Shown: in pieces, positions 25,066-33,124 of the stretch | Numbering within the stretch: position 1 is the first letter of the stretch | Layout of the letters: the number at the start of each line of letters is the position of its first letter | Assembly: GCA_900539625.1 (NCBI GenBank) | Contig: UQCW01000010.1 | Span: 1 to 62,472, forward strand | Length of the DNA stretch: 62,472 bases | Reading direction: 5' to 3' | Origin: an uncultured Prevotella sp. | GTDB taxonomy: Bacteria; Bacteroidota; Bacteroidia; Bacteroidales; Bacteroidaceae | The notes under the pieces: generated by a model | The model's database searches: none | The model's input: only the letters and a program-made list of their open reading frames with translations | Told to the model about the DNA's origin: nothing | Made by a program: the position numbers and the translations under genes

Positions 25066-26897
25066 TATAGTCTCCGGCGTTCCACCTTCCGCTTGATTTT
25101 GGCGCGTTCTTTCGTGTCGGTGACACTTCCGAGCGCCTTGATCCAGAATCTCAGCGCCTCCCGTGTGCGCTTCATGCGGAACGAGATGTCTCCCGCGTGG
25201 TCGTAGATGCTGGCGTTTTCCTCCGTTTCGTCGAGGTGTTCCAGTGCCTGCGAGATATAGATGTGTGCCTGCGTGTATTGCTTTTGCAGGAAAAGAATCC
25301 AGGCATACGTGTCGAGAAACGTGGCGTTGGTTGGTTCCGCGTTGATGGTGCGCCGGCTCATGGCCGCCGCATAGTCAAGGCGTTGGCCGTCGAGCGAGAG
25401 GAAGTAAGCATAGTTGTTGAGACACATGAGGTTGTTCGGATTAAACGAAAGCGCCTGTTCATAAGCCTCATACGATGCCTGCTTGTCGTTCATCTCGTGG
25501 TTCACGTCGCCCAGTGTCGTCCAGAGTTCCGATGCCGTCTGCGTGTCGGTCTCCGGCGTGATTTGCTGCGTGCCCTTCAAGAGAATCTGCCGCGCCGTTG
25601 CGTTGTGGTTGAGCTGCAGTTCGGCCAGGCCGCCATAATAGTAATAAATCACTTCAGAGGGCGAATAGTCGTTGCCGCTACGGCAGAGTTCCGCCACCTC
25701 CTTCATGTTTCTCTCCCTCAAGAAAATGTCGAGCAGTTGCAGGCGTGCGCGGTTATAGTCGGGTTCGATGGTCAGGATTTTCTCCATCACCGGTTTCAGG
25801 CTTGCCGACGGCATCCCCACCGCCACCATATAATAGGCGCAGAGTTCCGCCAGTGCGCGGTCGTCCTGCGGTTGCCGCAGAGCGCGGCGGAAGAGCGAGA
25901 GCACCTCCGTGGAATCCTGTTGCGTCTGCATGGCTTCACCCACAAATCCGCGCATGGCTTCCACCTTCGCTTCGCTTTTCGTCTCTGGATTAAGCACCAC
26001 GTCTTCAACCATGCAGCGATAGAGCGAATCCTTGTTCATCTTCTTATAGTAGGCCAGGAGCGAAATCTGCGCATAACTGTTGTCGGGCTCCAGCGTCAGC
26101 ACGTCCTTATAGATGGCCTGTGCCATTTCGTGGTAGCCGTTTTGCATATAGAGGTCGCCGAGAAGCACGCGGTAGCGCAAATCGTGGGGAAACTGCTCAC
26201 AGAGCGCTTCTATGGAGGCATAGGCGTGCTCGTTGTCGCCCAGTTCGTTGTAGAGGCGGAACTTCTCAATGCTGAGGCGTTCGCTCTTTCCCTCAATTTG
26301 TTCCAGGCGCGTGATGCTCTCAATGGCCCCTTCGAAGTCGGCCGACTCCTCTTGCAGACCCACCAAGACCGTGAGACGGTCAACGTCGGGCCTCTTGCCA
26401 ATCATCTCCTTATAGAGCTTGATGGCCTCTTTGTATTTCCCTTCGCGTGCCAACTGGTTGGCCAGCGTCTCCTTCAAGTCGATGTTTTGCGGTGCGAGGG
26501 CTATGGCGCGTCGCAGGAGCGAATCGCCCTCCACGCGGCTCAGCGTGTCGACCATGCTCCCGAAGGCCAGCTTGAGTTGCGCCATTTCGAAAAGCGCCTC
26601 TGGCGCGTCGGGGTTGAGTTGGAGCGCCGCGTTTAAGAGTTCAAATTCAGCGTCGTATTTCTCCTTCTCCTTCTGGCGGACAGCTTCCAGGAAGAGCATG
26701 TCAAACTTGCGCTGCTCCTCCGCATTGAGATGTTTGCCAGGCAGCGGTTTCACGACCAGCGATTCTTCTTCAGCCTGTGCGTCCTTTTTGTGGGACGCGC
26801 AGCCCGCCAGTGTCGCCACAACCATGCACAACACCACAACCCCGCAGCATTTTGCCGCGAGGTGTGCCATAAGTATCAAATCAATGTGACGTTTCAT
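25065..26897 (-). CDS. TPR-repeat lipoprotein
   Basis: 610 residues. The N terminus is long (MKRHIDLILMAHLAAKCCG) before a lipobox TLAGC (Cys33); a start at the ATG at 26870 is possible. The rest is alpha-helical with many tetratricopeptide units, for example YDAEFELLNAALQLNPDAPE, YKEAIKLYKEMIGKRPD, YEAYEQALSFNPNNLMCLNN and the final ASIYDHAGDISFRMKRTREA. TPR lipoproteins act as protein-binding scaffolds at the periplasmic face of the outer membrane. Conserved placement between dut and the DUF4292 gene suggests an envelope function. The stop codon is TAG made jointly by the target site and the MITE. Confidence 0.88.
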   Translation of the reverse strand: MKRHIDLILMAHLAAKCCGVVVLCMVVATLAGCASHKKDAQAEEESLVVKPLPGKHLNAEEQRKFDMLFLEAVRQKEKEKYDAEFELLNAALQLNPDAPEALFEMAQLKLAFGSMVDTLSRVEGDSLLRRAIALAPQNIDLKETLANQLAREGKYKEAIKLYKEMIGKRPDVDRLTVLVGLQEESADFEGAIESITRLEQIEGKSERLSIEKFRLYNELGDNEHAYASIEALCEQFPHDLRYRVLLGDLYMQNGYHEMAQAIYKDVLTLEPDNSYAQISLLAYYKKMNKDSLYRCMVEDVVLNPETKSEAKVEAMRGFVGEAMQTQQDSTEVLSLFRRALRQPQDDRALAELCAYYMVAVGMPSASLKPVMEKILTIEPDYNRARLQLLDIFLRERNMKEVAELCRSGNDYSPSEVIYYYYGGLAELQLNHNATARQILLKGTQQITPETDTQTASELWTTLGDVNHEMNDKQASYEAYEQALSFNPNNLMCLNNYAYFLSLDGQRLDYAAAMSRRTINAEPTNATFLDTYAWILFLQKQYTQAHIYISQALEHLDETEENASIYDHAGDISFRMKRTREALRFWIKALGSVTDTKERAKIKRKVERRRL

Positions 26898-26931
26898 ACG
26901 TTAATACAATACCCTAAAGAGAACATGCCAA

Positions 26932-27366
26932 TCAGCGTCCCGTATGCCCGAAACCGCCTTCGCCGCGTTCCGTTTCATCGAGCACCTCCACGGGCGCCCA
27001 TTCCACCACTTCGTGGCGTGCCACCACGAGTTGCGCGATGCGCTCCCCGTCGTTCACCGTGAAGGGCTCGTTGGAGAGGTTCACGAGAATCACGCCCAGT
27101 TCGCCGCGATAGTCGGCATCGATGGTGCCCGGCGTGTTGAGCAACGTGATACCCTTCTTCAGAGCCAGTCCGGAGCGTGGGCGCACCTGTGCCTCATAGC
27201 CCGCCGGAATCGCCATGAAGAGTCCCGTTGGGATCAGGGCACGGCCCAGAGGCGGCAAGACAACAGGGCTGTCGAGGTTGGCGCGGAGGTCCATGCCGGC
27301 GCTGAGCGCGGTGGCGTAAGCAGGAAGCGGATGGTGAGAGTGGTTGACTATTTTGATGTTCAGCAT
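26932..27366 (-). CDS. dut: dUTP diphosphatase
   Basis: 144 residues, the usual trimeric dUTPase size. All five motifs are present: SAGMDLRANLD, RPRSGLALKKG, NTPGTIDADYRGELGVILVNLS, GERIAQLVV and the C-terminal P-loop-like ERGEGGFGHTGR. It hydrolyses dUTP to dUMP and PPi, which limits uracil in DNA and feeds dTMP synthesis. It heads the dut-TPR-DUF4292-EnvC unit (34 bases to the TPR gene) and is divergent from dgt, another dNTP-pool enzyme. Confidence 0.97.
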   Translation of the reverse strand: MLNIKIVNHSHHPLPAYATALSAGMDLRANLDSPVVLPPLGRALIPTGLFMAIPAGYEAQVRPRSGLALKKGITLLNTPGTIDADYRGELGVILVNLSNEPFTVNDGERIAQLVVARHEVVEWAPVEVLDETERGEGGFGHTGR

Positions 27367-27590
27367 GATTCAATTGGATGTGTTGAGATATGTTGTCTGG
27401 TGGAAACGAATCTTGAACTGCCAGTGTCTGGCGTTGCTCCCTCAGAGAAGAGGAAAGACCATTGCCCTCAAGAGGGGTTTCATTGCTCTCAAGAGCCGTT
27501 CGTTGCCCCATTGAAGGGCAAAAATACTCAATTCCACCCACATATATTTAGTTTTCAGAAAAAAAAGGAGACAGCCCCATTTTTTTAGGC

Positions 27591-27598
27591 TAATTTTG
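27591..27598 (+). promoter_or_regulatory. Candidate -7 box of dgt
   Basis: TAATTTTG fits TAnnTTTG and lies 30 bases before the dgt ATG. The upstream TTTG element is not evident. Nothing else is recognised in the 261-base dut-dgt divergent region. Confidence 0.5.
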
Positions 27599-27627
27599 CA
27601 AGAGCAAACTAACACGCGCCCCTACTT

Positions 27628-28980
27628 ATGATGAATTGGAAACAGCTAATATCCGACAAGCGCTTCGGCAAAGAAGACACCCATCGTAATGCGACCGAAC
27701 AGCGCACAGAATTTCAGCGCGATTTCGACCGTCTCATCTTCTCCGCGCCCTTCCGCCGGATGCAAAACAAGACCCAGGTGTTCCCGTTGCCGGGCAGCAT
27801 TTTCGTCCATAACCGACTGACACACAGTCTGGAGGTGTCGAGCGTTGGCCGCTCGTTGGGCGTCGACGTGATGCGCCATCTCCTTTCGCGCCATGCCGAA
27901 CTCGGCGAGGCCGACATCGCCTCCGTTGGCTCCATCGTTTCTGCCGCCTGTTTGGCCCACGACATGGGCAACCCGCCCTTCGGCCACAGCGGTGAGCGGG
28001 CCATCCGCAGTTATTTCACCGAGGGAAAGGGGCGCGACCTGCAAACTTACGTCAGTGTGGAGGGCGAACAGCTCACTGAAGCCCAGTGGGCCGACATCAC
28101 GCACTTCGACGGCAACGCCAACACCTTCCGCCTCCTCACCCACCAGTTTGGCGGGCGTCGCCGTGGCGGTTTCGTTATGACCTATACCACGCTTGCCGCC
28201 ATCGTCAAATATCCCTTCGCCTCCCGCCAGGCCGTCAGGAAACCCAAATTCGGCTTTTTCGAAAGCGAGGCCGAAGATTTCGCCCGCATTGCCCGTGAAC
28301 TCGGCATGCCAGTGGAGGAAACGGCAGCCGGCTACCGTTCCGTGCGCCATCCGCTGGTGTATCTCGTTGAGGCGGCCGACGACATCTGCTACGAGGTGAT
28401 GGACATCGAAGACGCCTACAAGCTCCGTCTTCTCTCGCCCGAAGAGACGCGCCAGCTCTTCCTGGCCTTCTTTGAAGTCGCAGAACGGGAAAACCTCCTC
28501 AGCGCCTATCCCGATGCCACAGACGAGAGCGACCGCATTGCCTATCTGCGCTCCTGCGTGATCAACGCCTTGGAGCGTGCTTGCGTTCAGACCTTCCTCG
28601 ACCACGAAGAAGAAATCCTCGAAGGGCGCTTCCGCGGTTCGCTCATTGACCACCTTCCCGACCATCTTCTGCAGGCCTACCGCCATTGCGAGGACGTGGC
28701 CCGCCGCCGCATCTATTCCTGCCGTGAGGTGCTCGACGTGGATTTGGCCGGTTACCGCATCATCTACACCCTTCTCGAACTCATGATGGACGCCGTTCTC
28801 GAGCCGAAGAAGGCCTACAGCGAATTGCTCCTCGCCCAGGTGTCGAGCCAATACCAACTTTCGGCGCCGCATCTCTACGACCGCGTCATGGCCGTGCTTG
28901 ACTATCTTTCGGGGATGACCGACGTCTATGCGCTCGACCTCTACCGCAAAATCAACGGACACTCCCTGCCGGGGGTGTAA
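27628..28980 (+). CDS. dgt: dGTP triphosphohydrolase
   Basis: 450 residues; two adjacent ATG codons can serve as start. This HD-superfamily enzyme splits dGTP to deoxyguanosine and tripolyphosphate. Seen are RTEFQRDFDRLIFSAPFRRMQNKTQVF, the metal-binding RLTHSLEVSSVGR, ACLAHDMGNPPFGHSGE and EAADDICYEVMDIEDA. The length matches the long Dgt class. A terminator follows, so it is probably monocistronic. Opposite orientation to dut suggests a shared regulatory region. Confidence 0.95.
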   Translation: MMNWKQLISDKRFGKEDTHRNATEQRTEFQRDFDRLIFSAPFRRMQNKTQVFPLPGSIFVHNRLTHSLEVSSVGRSLGVDVMRHLLSRHAELGEADIASVGSIVSAACLAHDMGNPPFGHSGERAIRSYFTEGKGRDLQTYVSVEGEQLTEAQWADITHFDGNANTFRLLTHQFGGRRRGGFVMTYTTLAAIVKYPFASRQAVRKPKFGFFESEAEDFARIARELGMPVEETAAGYRSVRHPLVYLVEAADDICYEVMDIEDAYKLRLLSPEETRQLFLAFFEVAERENLLSAYPDATDESDRIAYLRSCVINALERACVQTFLDHEEEILEGRFRGSLIDHLPDHLLQAYRHCEDVARRRIYSCREVLDVDLAGYRIIYTLLELMMDAVLEPKKAYSELLLAQVSSQYQLSAPHLYDRVMAVLDYLSGMTDVYALDLYRKINGHSLPGV

Positions 28981-28994
28981 GGCGAGTGCAATAA

Positions 28995-29021
28995 GGCAAT
29001 TGCTAATTGCCGATATTTTTT
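28995..29021 (+). terminator. Terminator of dgt
   Basis: GGCAAT-TGCTA-ATTGCC followed by GATATTTTTTTA, 15 bases after the dgt stop. Confidence 0.85.
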
Positions 29022-29060
29022 TATTGAAAGCGCAGTATAAGCTAATAAAGACAAGACCAC

Positions 29061-30128
29061 ATGGAGCCATTAGATATATTATACAAGAAGTGGAAAAGCA
29101 TACAGCCACTCAACGAGCGTAAGCAATACCTGTTGAGCCAAAGGTTTACAGTGGAATACAATTACAACAGTAATCACATCGAAGGGAATACACTGACCTA
29201 CGGCCAAACAGAACTCTTGTTGTTGTTTGGCAAGGTGAGCGGTGGAGGCGATTTGAAGGACTTTGTAGACATGAAAGCCAGTCAGGTCGGTTTGAAGATG
29301 ATGGAAGAAGAAGCCGTGACACTGAACGAGCCGCTAACACAAAACTTTATCCGTCAGCTCCACAAAACCATCATTCGCGAGGACTACACCGTATACAGGC
29401 AGTTGCCAGGCGGTCAGCAAACAAGCTACACCATACACGCTGGAATGTATAAGACCCGCCCAAACAGCGTGATTACACGTTACGGAGACCGTTTCGACTA
29501 TGCTTCCCCCGAAGAAACGCCAGCTCTGATGACCGACCTTGTGGACTGGTACAATGAAGCCGAGGCATCAGGTAAGTACACGCCTGTGGAACTTGCAGCA
29601 CTGTTTCACTATCGCTATATTCGTATTCACCCGTTTGAGGACGGCAACGGACGAATAGCCAGACTCATGGTGAACTATATCCTTGTACGCCACGGTTGGC
29701 CGATGATAGTGGTGCGTAACCGAATTAAAAACGAATACATTGATGCGTTGCACCAATCTGATGTGGAAGTAGGTCCGACTCCATCAGCAGGTGCGCATGC
29801 TACACTCATACAGATTCGGCATTTCTTCAAGTATTTTTCGGCGCTTGTGGCAGACGAATTAAAGTATGATATAGGTTTTGCTGAAGAGCAGTCGCCCAAT
29901 GTTTGGTGGTACGATGGCCAGCGCATTGCGTTTCGCAGCAAGTCAACTGCCGTTTTACTGAAAGCCATGCAGGCAAATCCTGATATAACTATCGAAGGAC
30001 TGAGCCAAGAAGCCGGTATCGTGACCGCGGCCGTGAAGAAGCAGTTGCAACAGATGATAAATAAAGGCTACATACAACGTCAGGAAAAAGATGGAAGTTG
30101 GTATGTTTTTGCCGCATCATCCATATAA
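29061..30128 (+). CDS. Fic-domain AMP-transferase with N-terminal inhibitory motif
   Basis: 355 residues. The N-terminal Fic_N helix carries SNHIEGN, which fits the class II inhibitory motif (S/T)xxxE(G/N), so the enzyme is expected to be auto-inhibited. The catalytic loop HPFEDGNGRIAR lies at about 193-204, with the flap region upstream (TSYTIHAGMYKTRPNSV). The last 70 residues form a winged-helix-like domain (ITIEGLSQEAGIVTAAVKKQLQQMINKGYI). Fic proteins transfer AMP from ATP to hydroxyl groups of target proteins. The target here is unknown. Codon use looks more A/T-rich than in dgt, and the gene stands alone between two hairpins, suggesting acquisition. Confidence 0.92.
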   Translation: MEPLDILYKKWKSIQPLNERKQYLLSQRFTVEYNYNSNHIEGNTLTYGQTELLLLFGKVSGGGDLKDFVDMKASQVGLKMMEEEAVTLNEPLTQNFIRQLHKTIIREDYTVYRQLPGGQQTSYTIHAGMYKTRPNSVITRYGDRFDYASPEETPALMTDLVDWYNEAEASGKYTPVELAALFHYRYIRIHPFEDGNGRIARLMVNYILVRHGWPMIVVRNRIKNEYIDALHQSDVEVGPTPSAGAHATLIQIRHFFKYFSALVADELKYDIGFAEEQSPNVWWYDGQRIAFRSKSTAVLLKAMQANPDITIEGLSQEAGIVTAAVKKQLQQMINKGYIQRQEKDGSWYVFAASSI

Positions 30129-30147
30129 AGAAATATGTTAAAATCAA

Positions 30148-30178
30148 GTTTAAAGGTGGCCACTGGCCACCTTTAAAC
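30148..30178 (+). terminator. Palindromic hairpin after fic
   Basis: A perfect 14-bp stem GTTTAAAGGTGGCC / GGCCACCTTTAAAC with a 3-base loop lies 20 bases after the fic stop. There is no long T run after it, so termination efficiency is uncertain. Confidence 0.6.
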
Positions 30179-30368
30179 GTCAAATTAACATTCTGCAACA
30201 CAAAATCCGCCCCATCCGTTTAACCACAGGCTTTCGGAAAAACGCTGGCAATACACCGTTCTGGCAAGACGCAGGGAAGATGGCGGGAAGGCCCTCTTGA
30301 TGAGGCTCTCCCAATGCCTGCCAATACTTCCCCTATGCCTGATGGCGAATACCGTCCCGTGTGCGAAT

Positions 30369-30478
30369 GCGTCTGGCGGCAGATGCATTCGCGTCTGGGA
30401 GCAGAGACGAACGTGTCTGGGAGCAGAGACGGATGCGTCTGGGAGCAGAGGCGGATGCGTCTGGGAGCAGAGGCGCTG
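30369..30478. repeat. Five tandem 22-bp repeats
   Basis: Units begin at 30369, 30391, 30413, 30435 and 30457. The consensus starts GCGTCTGGGAGCAGAGRCGG; the first unit is diverged. The period equals that of the repeats at 17.2 and 56.6 kb although the unit sequence differs. No inverted ends were found here. Confidence 0.85.
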
Positions 30479-30708
30479 ACAGGAATAGGGAACGGAGGGC
30501 GAAGCACAGTCGTTCGCTTGGCAGGCAGAGTGAGGGGCGGATTATGCAGCGTTCTTCGCGGCACCAACATCATTGCGTTCTTCGCGAAATATCTGTCCTC
30601 TTTCACTTTGCGTAAGGTGAGCTACAGTGTTTTGTTTTTTCGGCAGTCTGGAAATTCGTCAGTTCGTCCTTACTTATATGCCAAAAGCGTTTCAAATATC
30701 AAAATAAT

Positions 30709-30739
30709 TTTGACTGCCTACTTATTATTTGTAAATTTG
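30709..30739 (+). promoter_or_regulatory. Consensus Bacteroidetes promoter of the AspT-like gene
   Basis: TTTG (30709-30712), a 19-base spacer and TAAATTTG (30732-30739) match the -33/-7 consensus fully. The predicted start near 30745 rules out the far-upstream start codon for the transporter. Confidence 0.8.
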
Positions 30740-30928
30740 CAGGCAATCCTATGGAAAGTTATGGTGGGGAAGCGTTTTCCGCTTGCAAGCAGAAGCCGTT
30801 TCCCACCACACCGCAAGGCCGAGACCGCGAGGATTGGGGCATACCTTGACCGCCCTGTTGTAAAGCACTCCCACAGCCCCGACCAGATAACGTTAAAAAC
30901 ATCCTTTATAAGAACAGATACTCCAATC

Positions 30929-32602
30929 ATGGTCTCCTGGCTAAACACATTCTTTCAATCCATGCCCGCCATTTGGGCCGTCATCATCATCAGTTTGATA
31001 TGCGCCGTTGGTCTCGCCGTCGGCAAGATACGCATCTTCGGTGTTTCCTTGGGCGTCACCTACGTGTTCTTTTTCGGCATCCTTGTCGGTGCGCTCGGCC
31101 TGACGGTTGACAGCCAAATGCTGAGCTATGCCGAAAGCTTCGGACTCATCCTCTTCGTGTATATCCTCGGATTGCAGGTCGGCCCAGGCTTCATGAGCGC
31201 CTTCAAGCAGGGCGGCACCAAGCTCAATCTCCTCGGCGTTTTGCTCACGCTCATCGGCACCTTCATGGCCCTGGGCATCGTTTGGGCAGGATGGGTGCCA
31301 CTTCCCGACATGATGGGCGTGTTGTGTGGTTCAACCACCAATACCCCCGCGCTCGGTGCGGCGCAGCAGACCTTCAAGGAATTTGGCGATGCGGCCGCCA
31401 GTTCAACAGCGGCCCTCGGATGCGCCGTGACCTATCCCTTGGGAATGGTTGGCGTCATCATTGCCCTCATCATCATGCGCGGATGGCTTACGCGGCGTGA
31501 GCGTTCGGCAGAAAACGATGGCGAAGACGACCAGGCCTTCATCGCCTCTTTCCTCGTGTGCAACCCCGCCATCTTCCATCAGAAACTCAATGAGGTGGCC
31601 GGCATCAGCGAGAAGGGGGCCCAGTTTGTCGTTTCGCGACTCTGGCGCGACGGAAAGGTGATTCTCCCAACGGCCGAAACCCTGCTTGAGGAAAACGATC
31701 GCATCCTCGTCATCACGAAGCGCAAGCATGTCAAGCAGCTCACCGTGTTTTTCGGACGACGCGACGAGACCGACTGGAACCAGAAGAACATCGACTGGAA
31801 TGCGCTCGACTCCAAACTCATCTCGCAGCGCATTCTCATCACACGCTCTGAAATCAACGGACGACACCTCGGCGCATTGCAGCTCCGCAACCGCTATGGC
31901 GTCAATGTCAGCCGCGTGCAGCGTGCTGGCATACAACTCGTGGCCACCCCCGACCTCGTGCTCCGCATGGGCGACCGCATCACCGTCATCGGTGAGGCTG
32001 ACAGCATCAAAAAAGTGGCCAACGAGCTCGGCAACGCCGTCAAGCATCTCGACGAGCCAAACATGGTCACCATCTTCGTGGGCATCGTGCTTGGTCTGCT
32101 CCTGGGCTGCATCCCCGTCAGTCTTGGGCTCAGCACGCCAGTGCGCCTCGGCCTCGCCGGCGGCCCCATCGTGATGGGCATCCTCATTGGCGCTTACGGT
32201 CCGCGTTTCCACATGGTGGCCTACACCACCACCAGTGCCAACCTCATGCTGCGAAGCCTCGGCCTCTCCATGTATCTGGCCTGCCTCGGTCTTGATGCTG
32301 GACGCAACTTCATCGCCACCGTCATGCAGCCTGCCGCCTTGGCGTGGATTGGATTCAGCATGCTCATCACCATGCTCCCCGTCATCATCGTCAGCATCAT
32401 CACCGTGAAGTGGTGTCGCAAGAGTTTCGCCACGACGGCTGGTATGCTCTGTGGCGCTATGGCCAACCCCATCGCCCTCGACTATGTCAACGACACTTTG
32501 CCGAGCAACAAACCCTCCGTTGCCTACGCCACGGTCTATCCTCTCTGCATGTTCTTGCGCGTCATCATTGCCCAGATTATCGTCATGTTGTCTATGGGAT
32601 AG
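30929..32602 (+). CDS. AspT/YidE/YbjL-type putative transporter with two RCK_C domains
   Basis: 557 residues from the ATG at 30929 (MVSWLNTFFQSMPAIWAVIIISL). Two membrane halves related by duplication (about 15-180 and 375-555, each with five or six helices; ILGLQVGPGF in the first, ACLGLDAGRNF in the second) flank two TrkA-C/RCK_C regulatory domains (about 215-285 and 295-370: VILPTAETLLEENDRILVI, LVATPDLVLRMGDRITVIGE). This is the aspartate:alanine exchanger family layout. Some members exchange dicarboxylates or amino acids, but most YidE-like proteins are uncharacterised. It ends before a bidirectional terminator shared with hsp20. Confidence 0.9.
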   Translation: MVSWLNTFFQSMPAIWAVIIISLICAVGLAVGKIRIFGVSLGVTYVFFFGILVGALGLTVDSQMLSYAESFGLILFVYILGLQVGPGFMSAFKQGGTKLNLLGVLLTLIGTFMALGIVWAGWVPLPDMMGVLCGSTTNTPALGAAQQTFKEFGDAAASSTAALGCAVTYPLGMVGVIIALIIMRGWLTRRERSAENDGEDDQAFIASFLVCNPAIFHQKLNEVAGISEKGAQFVVSRLWRDGKVILPTAETLLEENDRILVITKRKHVKQLTVFFGRRDETDWNQKNIDWNALDSKLISQRILITRSEINGRHLGALQLRNRYGVNVSRVQRAGIQLVATPDLVLRMGDRITVIGEADSIKKVANELGNAVKHLDEPNMVTIFVGIVLGLLLGCIPVSLGLSTPVRLGLAGGPIVMGILIGAYGPRFHMVAYTTTSANLMLRSLGLSMYLACLGLDAGRNFIATVMQPAALAWIGFSMLITMLPVIIVSIITVKWCRKSFATTAGMLCGAMANPIALDYVNDTLPSNKPSVAYATVYPLCMFLRVIIAQIIVMLSMG

Positions 32603-32628
32603 CGCGGAATGCCTGTGGAAAAACATAA

Positions 32629-32664
32629 AAAGCGCCCCAGAATCCAGCGATTCTGGGGCGCTTG
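32629..32664. terminator. Bidirectional terminator between the AspT-like gene and hsp20
   Basis: A perfect 14-bp stem AGCGCCCCAGAATC (32631-32644) / GATTCTGGGGCGCT (32649-32662) lies between the converging genes, with A-rich sequence on the left side. Confidence 0.85.
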
Positions 32665-32692
32665 CGTTTATTTATTTAGCAATGAATCGTGA

Positions 32693-33124
32693 TTACTTCA
32701 CCTCAATGGCGCGGTGTTGTGGTTTCGGTTCTTCCAATTGCTTAGGCAATTCGACATTCAAGATGCCGTCCTTCACGTTGGCCGAGATTTGATCTCTTAC
32801 CACATTGTCTGGCAAGGCCAACGTCTGCTGGAATTTGGTGTAAGAAAACTCGCGGCGCAGATATTTCTTGCCTTTCTTGTCCTCTTCCTTGTTTTCAACC
32901 TTCTTTTCCATGTTGATAACCAAGTCGTTGTTCTCGTCGATGTGGATTTCAAAGTCCTCTTTCGTCATACCAGGAACGGCCAGTTCAACCATGTATTTCT
33001 TGTCGTCTTCGCTGACATTGATGGAAGGCGCTGTGGCGTTGGCTTTCACCATCCAGTCGTTGTCGAAAAAGTCGTTGAAAGCGTTGGGCAACCAATTCTG
33101 ATTATAATTTCTAACAGGTACCAT
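32693..33124 (-). CDS. Hsp20/alpha-crystallin small heat-shock protein
   Basis: 143 residues. The alpha-crystallin domain spans about 35-130 (PSINVSEDDKKYMVELAVPGMTKEDFEIHIDENNDLVINMEKK, then FSYTKFQQTLALPDNV and ANVKDGILNVELPK). The tail keeps an I-E-V motif (RAIEVK) like the I-x-I/V oligomerisation signal. It holds unfolding proteins in an ATP-independent way. A Shine-Dalgarno-like AGGAGAT lies 15-20 bases upstream of the ATG, separated from it by an ATT repeat. Confidence 0.95.
   Translation of the reverse strand: MVPVRNYNQNWLPNAFNDFFDNDWMVKANATAPSINVSEDDKKYMVELAVPGMTKEDFEIHIDENNDLVINMEKKVENKEEDKKGKKYLRREFSYTKFQQTLALPDNVVRDQISANVKDGILNVELPKQLEEPKPQHRAIEVK

Larger units (their letters stand above)
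30129..30928. other. 800-base intergenic region before the AspT-like transporter
   Basis: Holds the hairpin after fic, a 22-bp tandem repeat, a TCACTTTGCG...GTGAGCTAC fragment at about 30602, a consensus promoter (30709-30739) and a transcribed leader of about 185 bases. The leader contains a hairpin GGTGGGGAA (30763-30771) / TTCCCACC (30800-30807). An open frame runs from 30314 through the tandem repeat into the transporter gene, but it starts far upstream of the promoter and its sequence is repeat-derived. Confidence 0.7.

Noticed and set aside
27646..29109. 487-codon minus-strand frame opposite dgt
   Set aside because: Antisense shadow; the plus strand carries a complete HD-type dGTPase.
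30369..30478. Tandem array considered as CRISPR
   Set aside because: Contiguous 22-bp units without spacers; a minisatellite.
30314..30928. Open frame upstream of and in frame with the AspT-like transporter, giving a 762-residue protein
   Set aside because: It runs through the 22-bp tandem repeat, has no protein-like features, and lies upstream of a consensus promoter at 30709-30739. The transporter starts at 30929.
31403..32626. 407-codon minus-strand frame opposite the AspT-like gene
   Set aside because: Antisense shadow of membrane-helix codons, with no domain.
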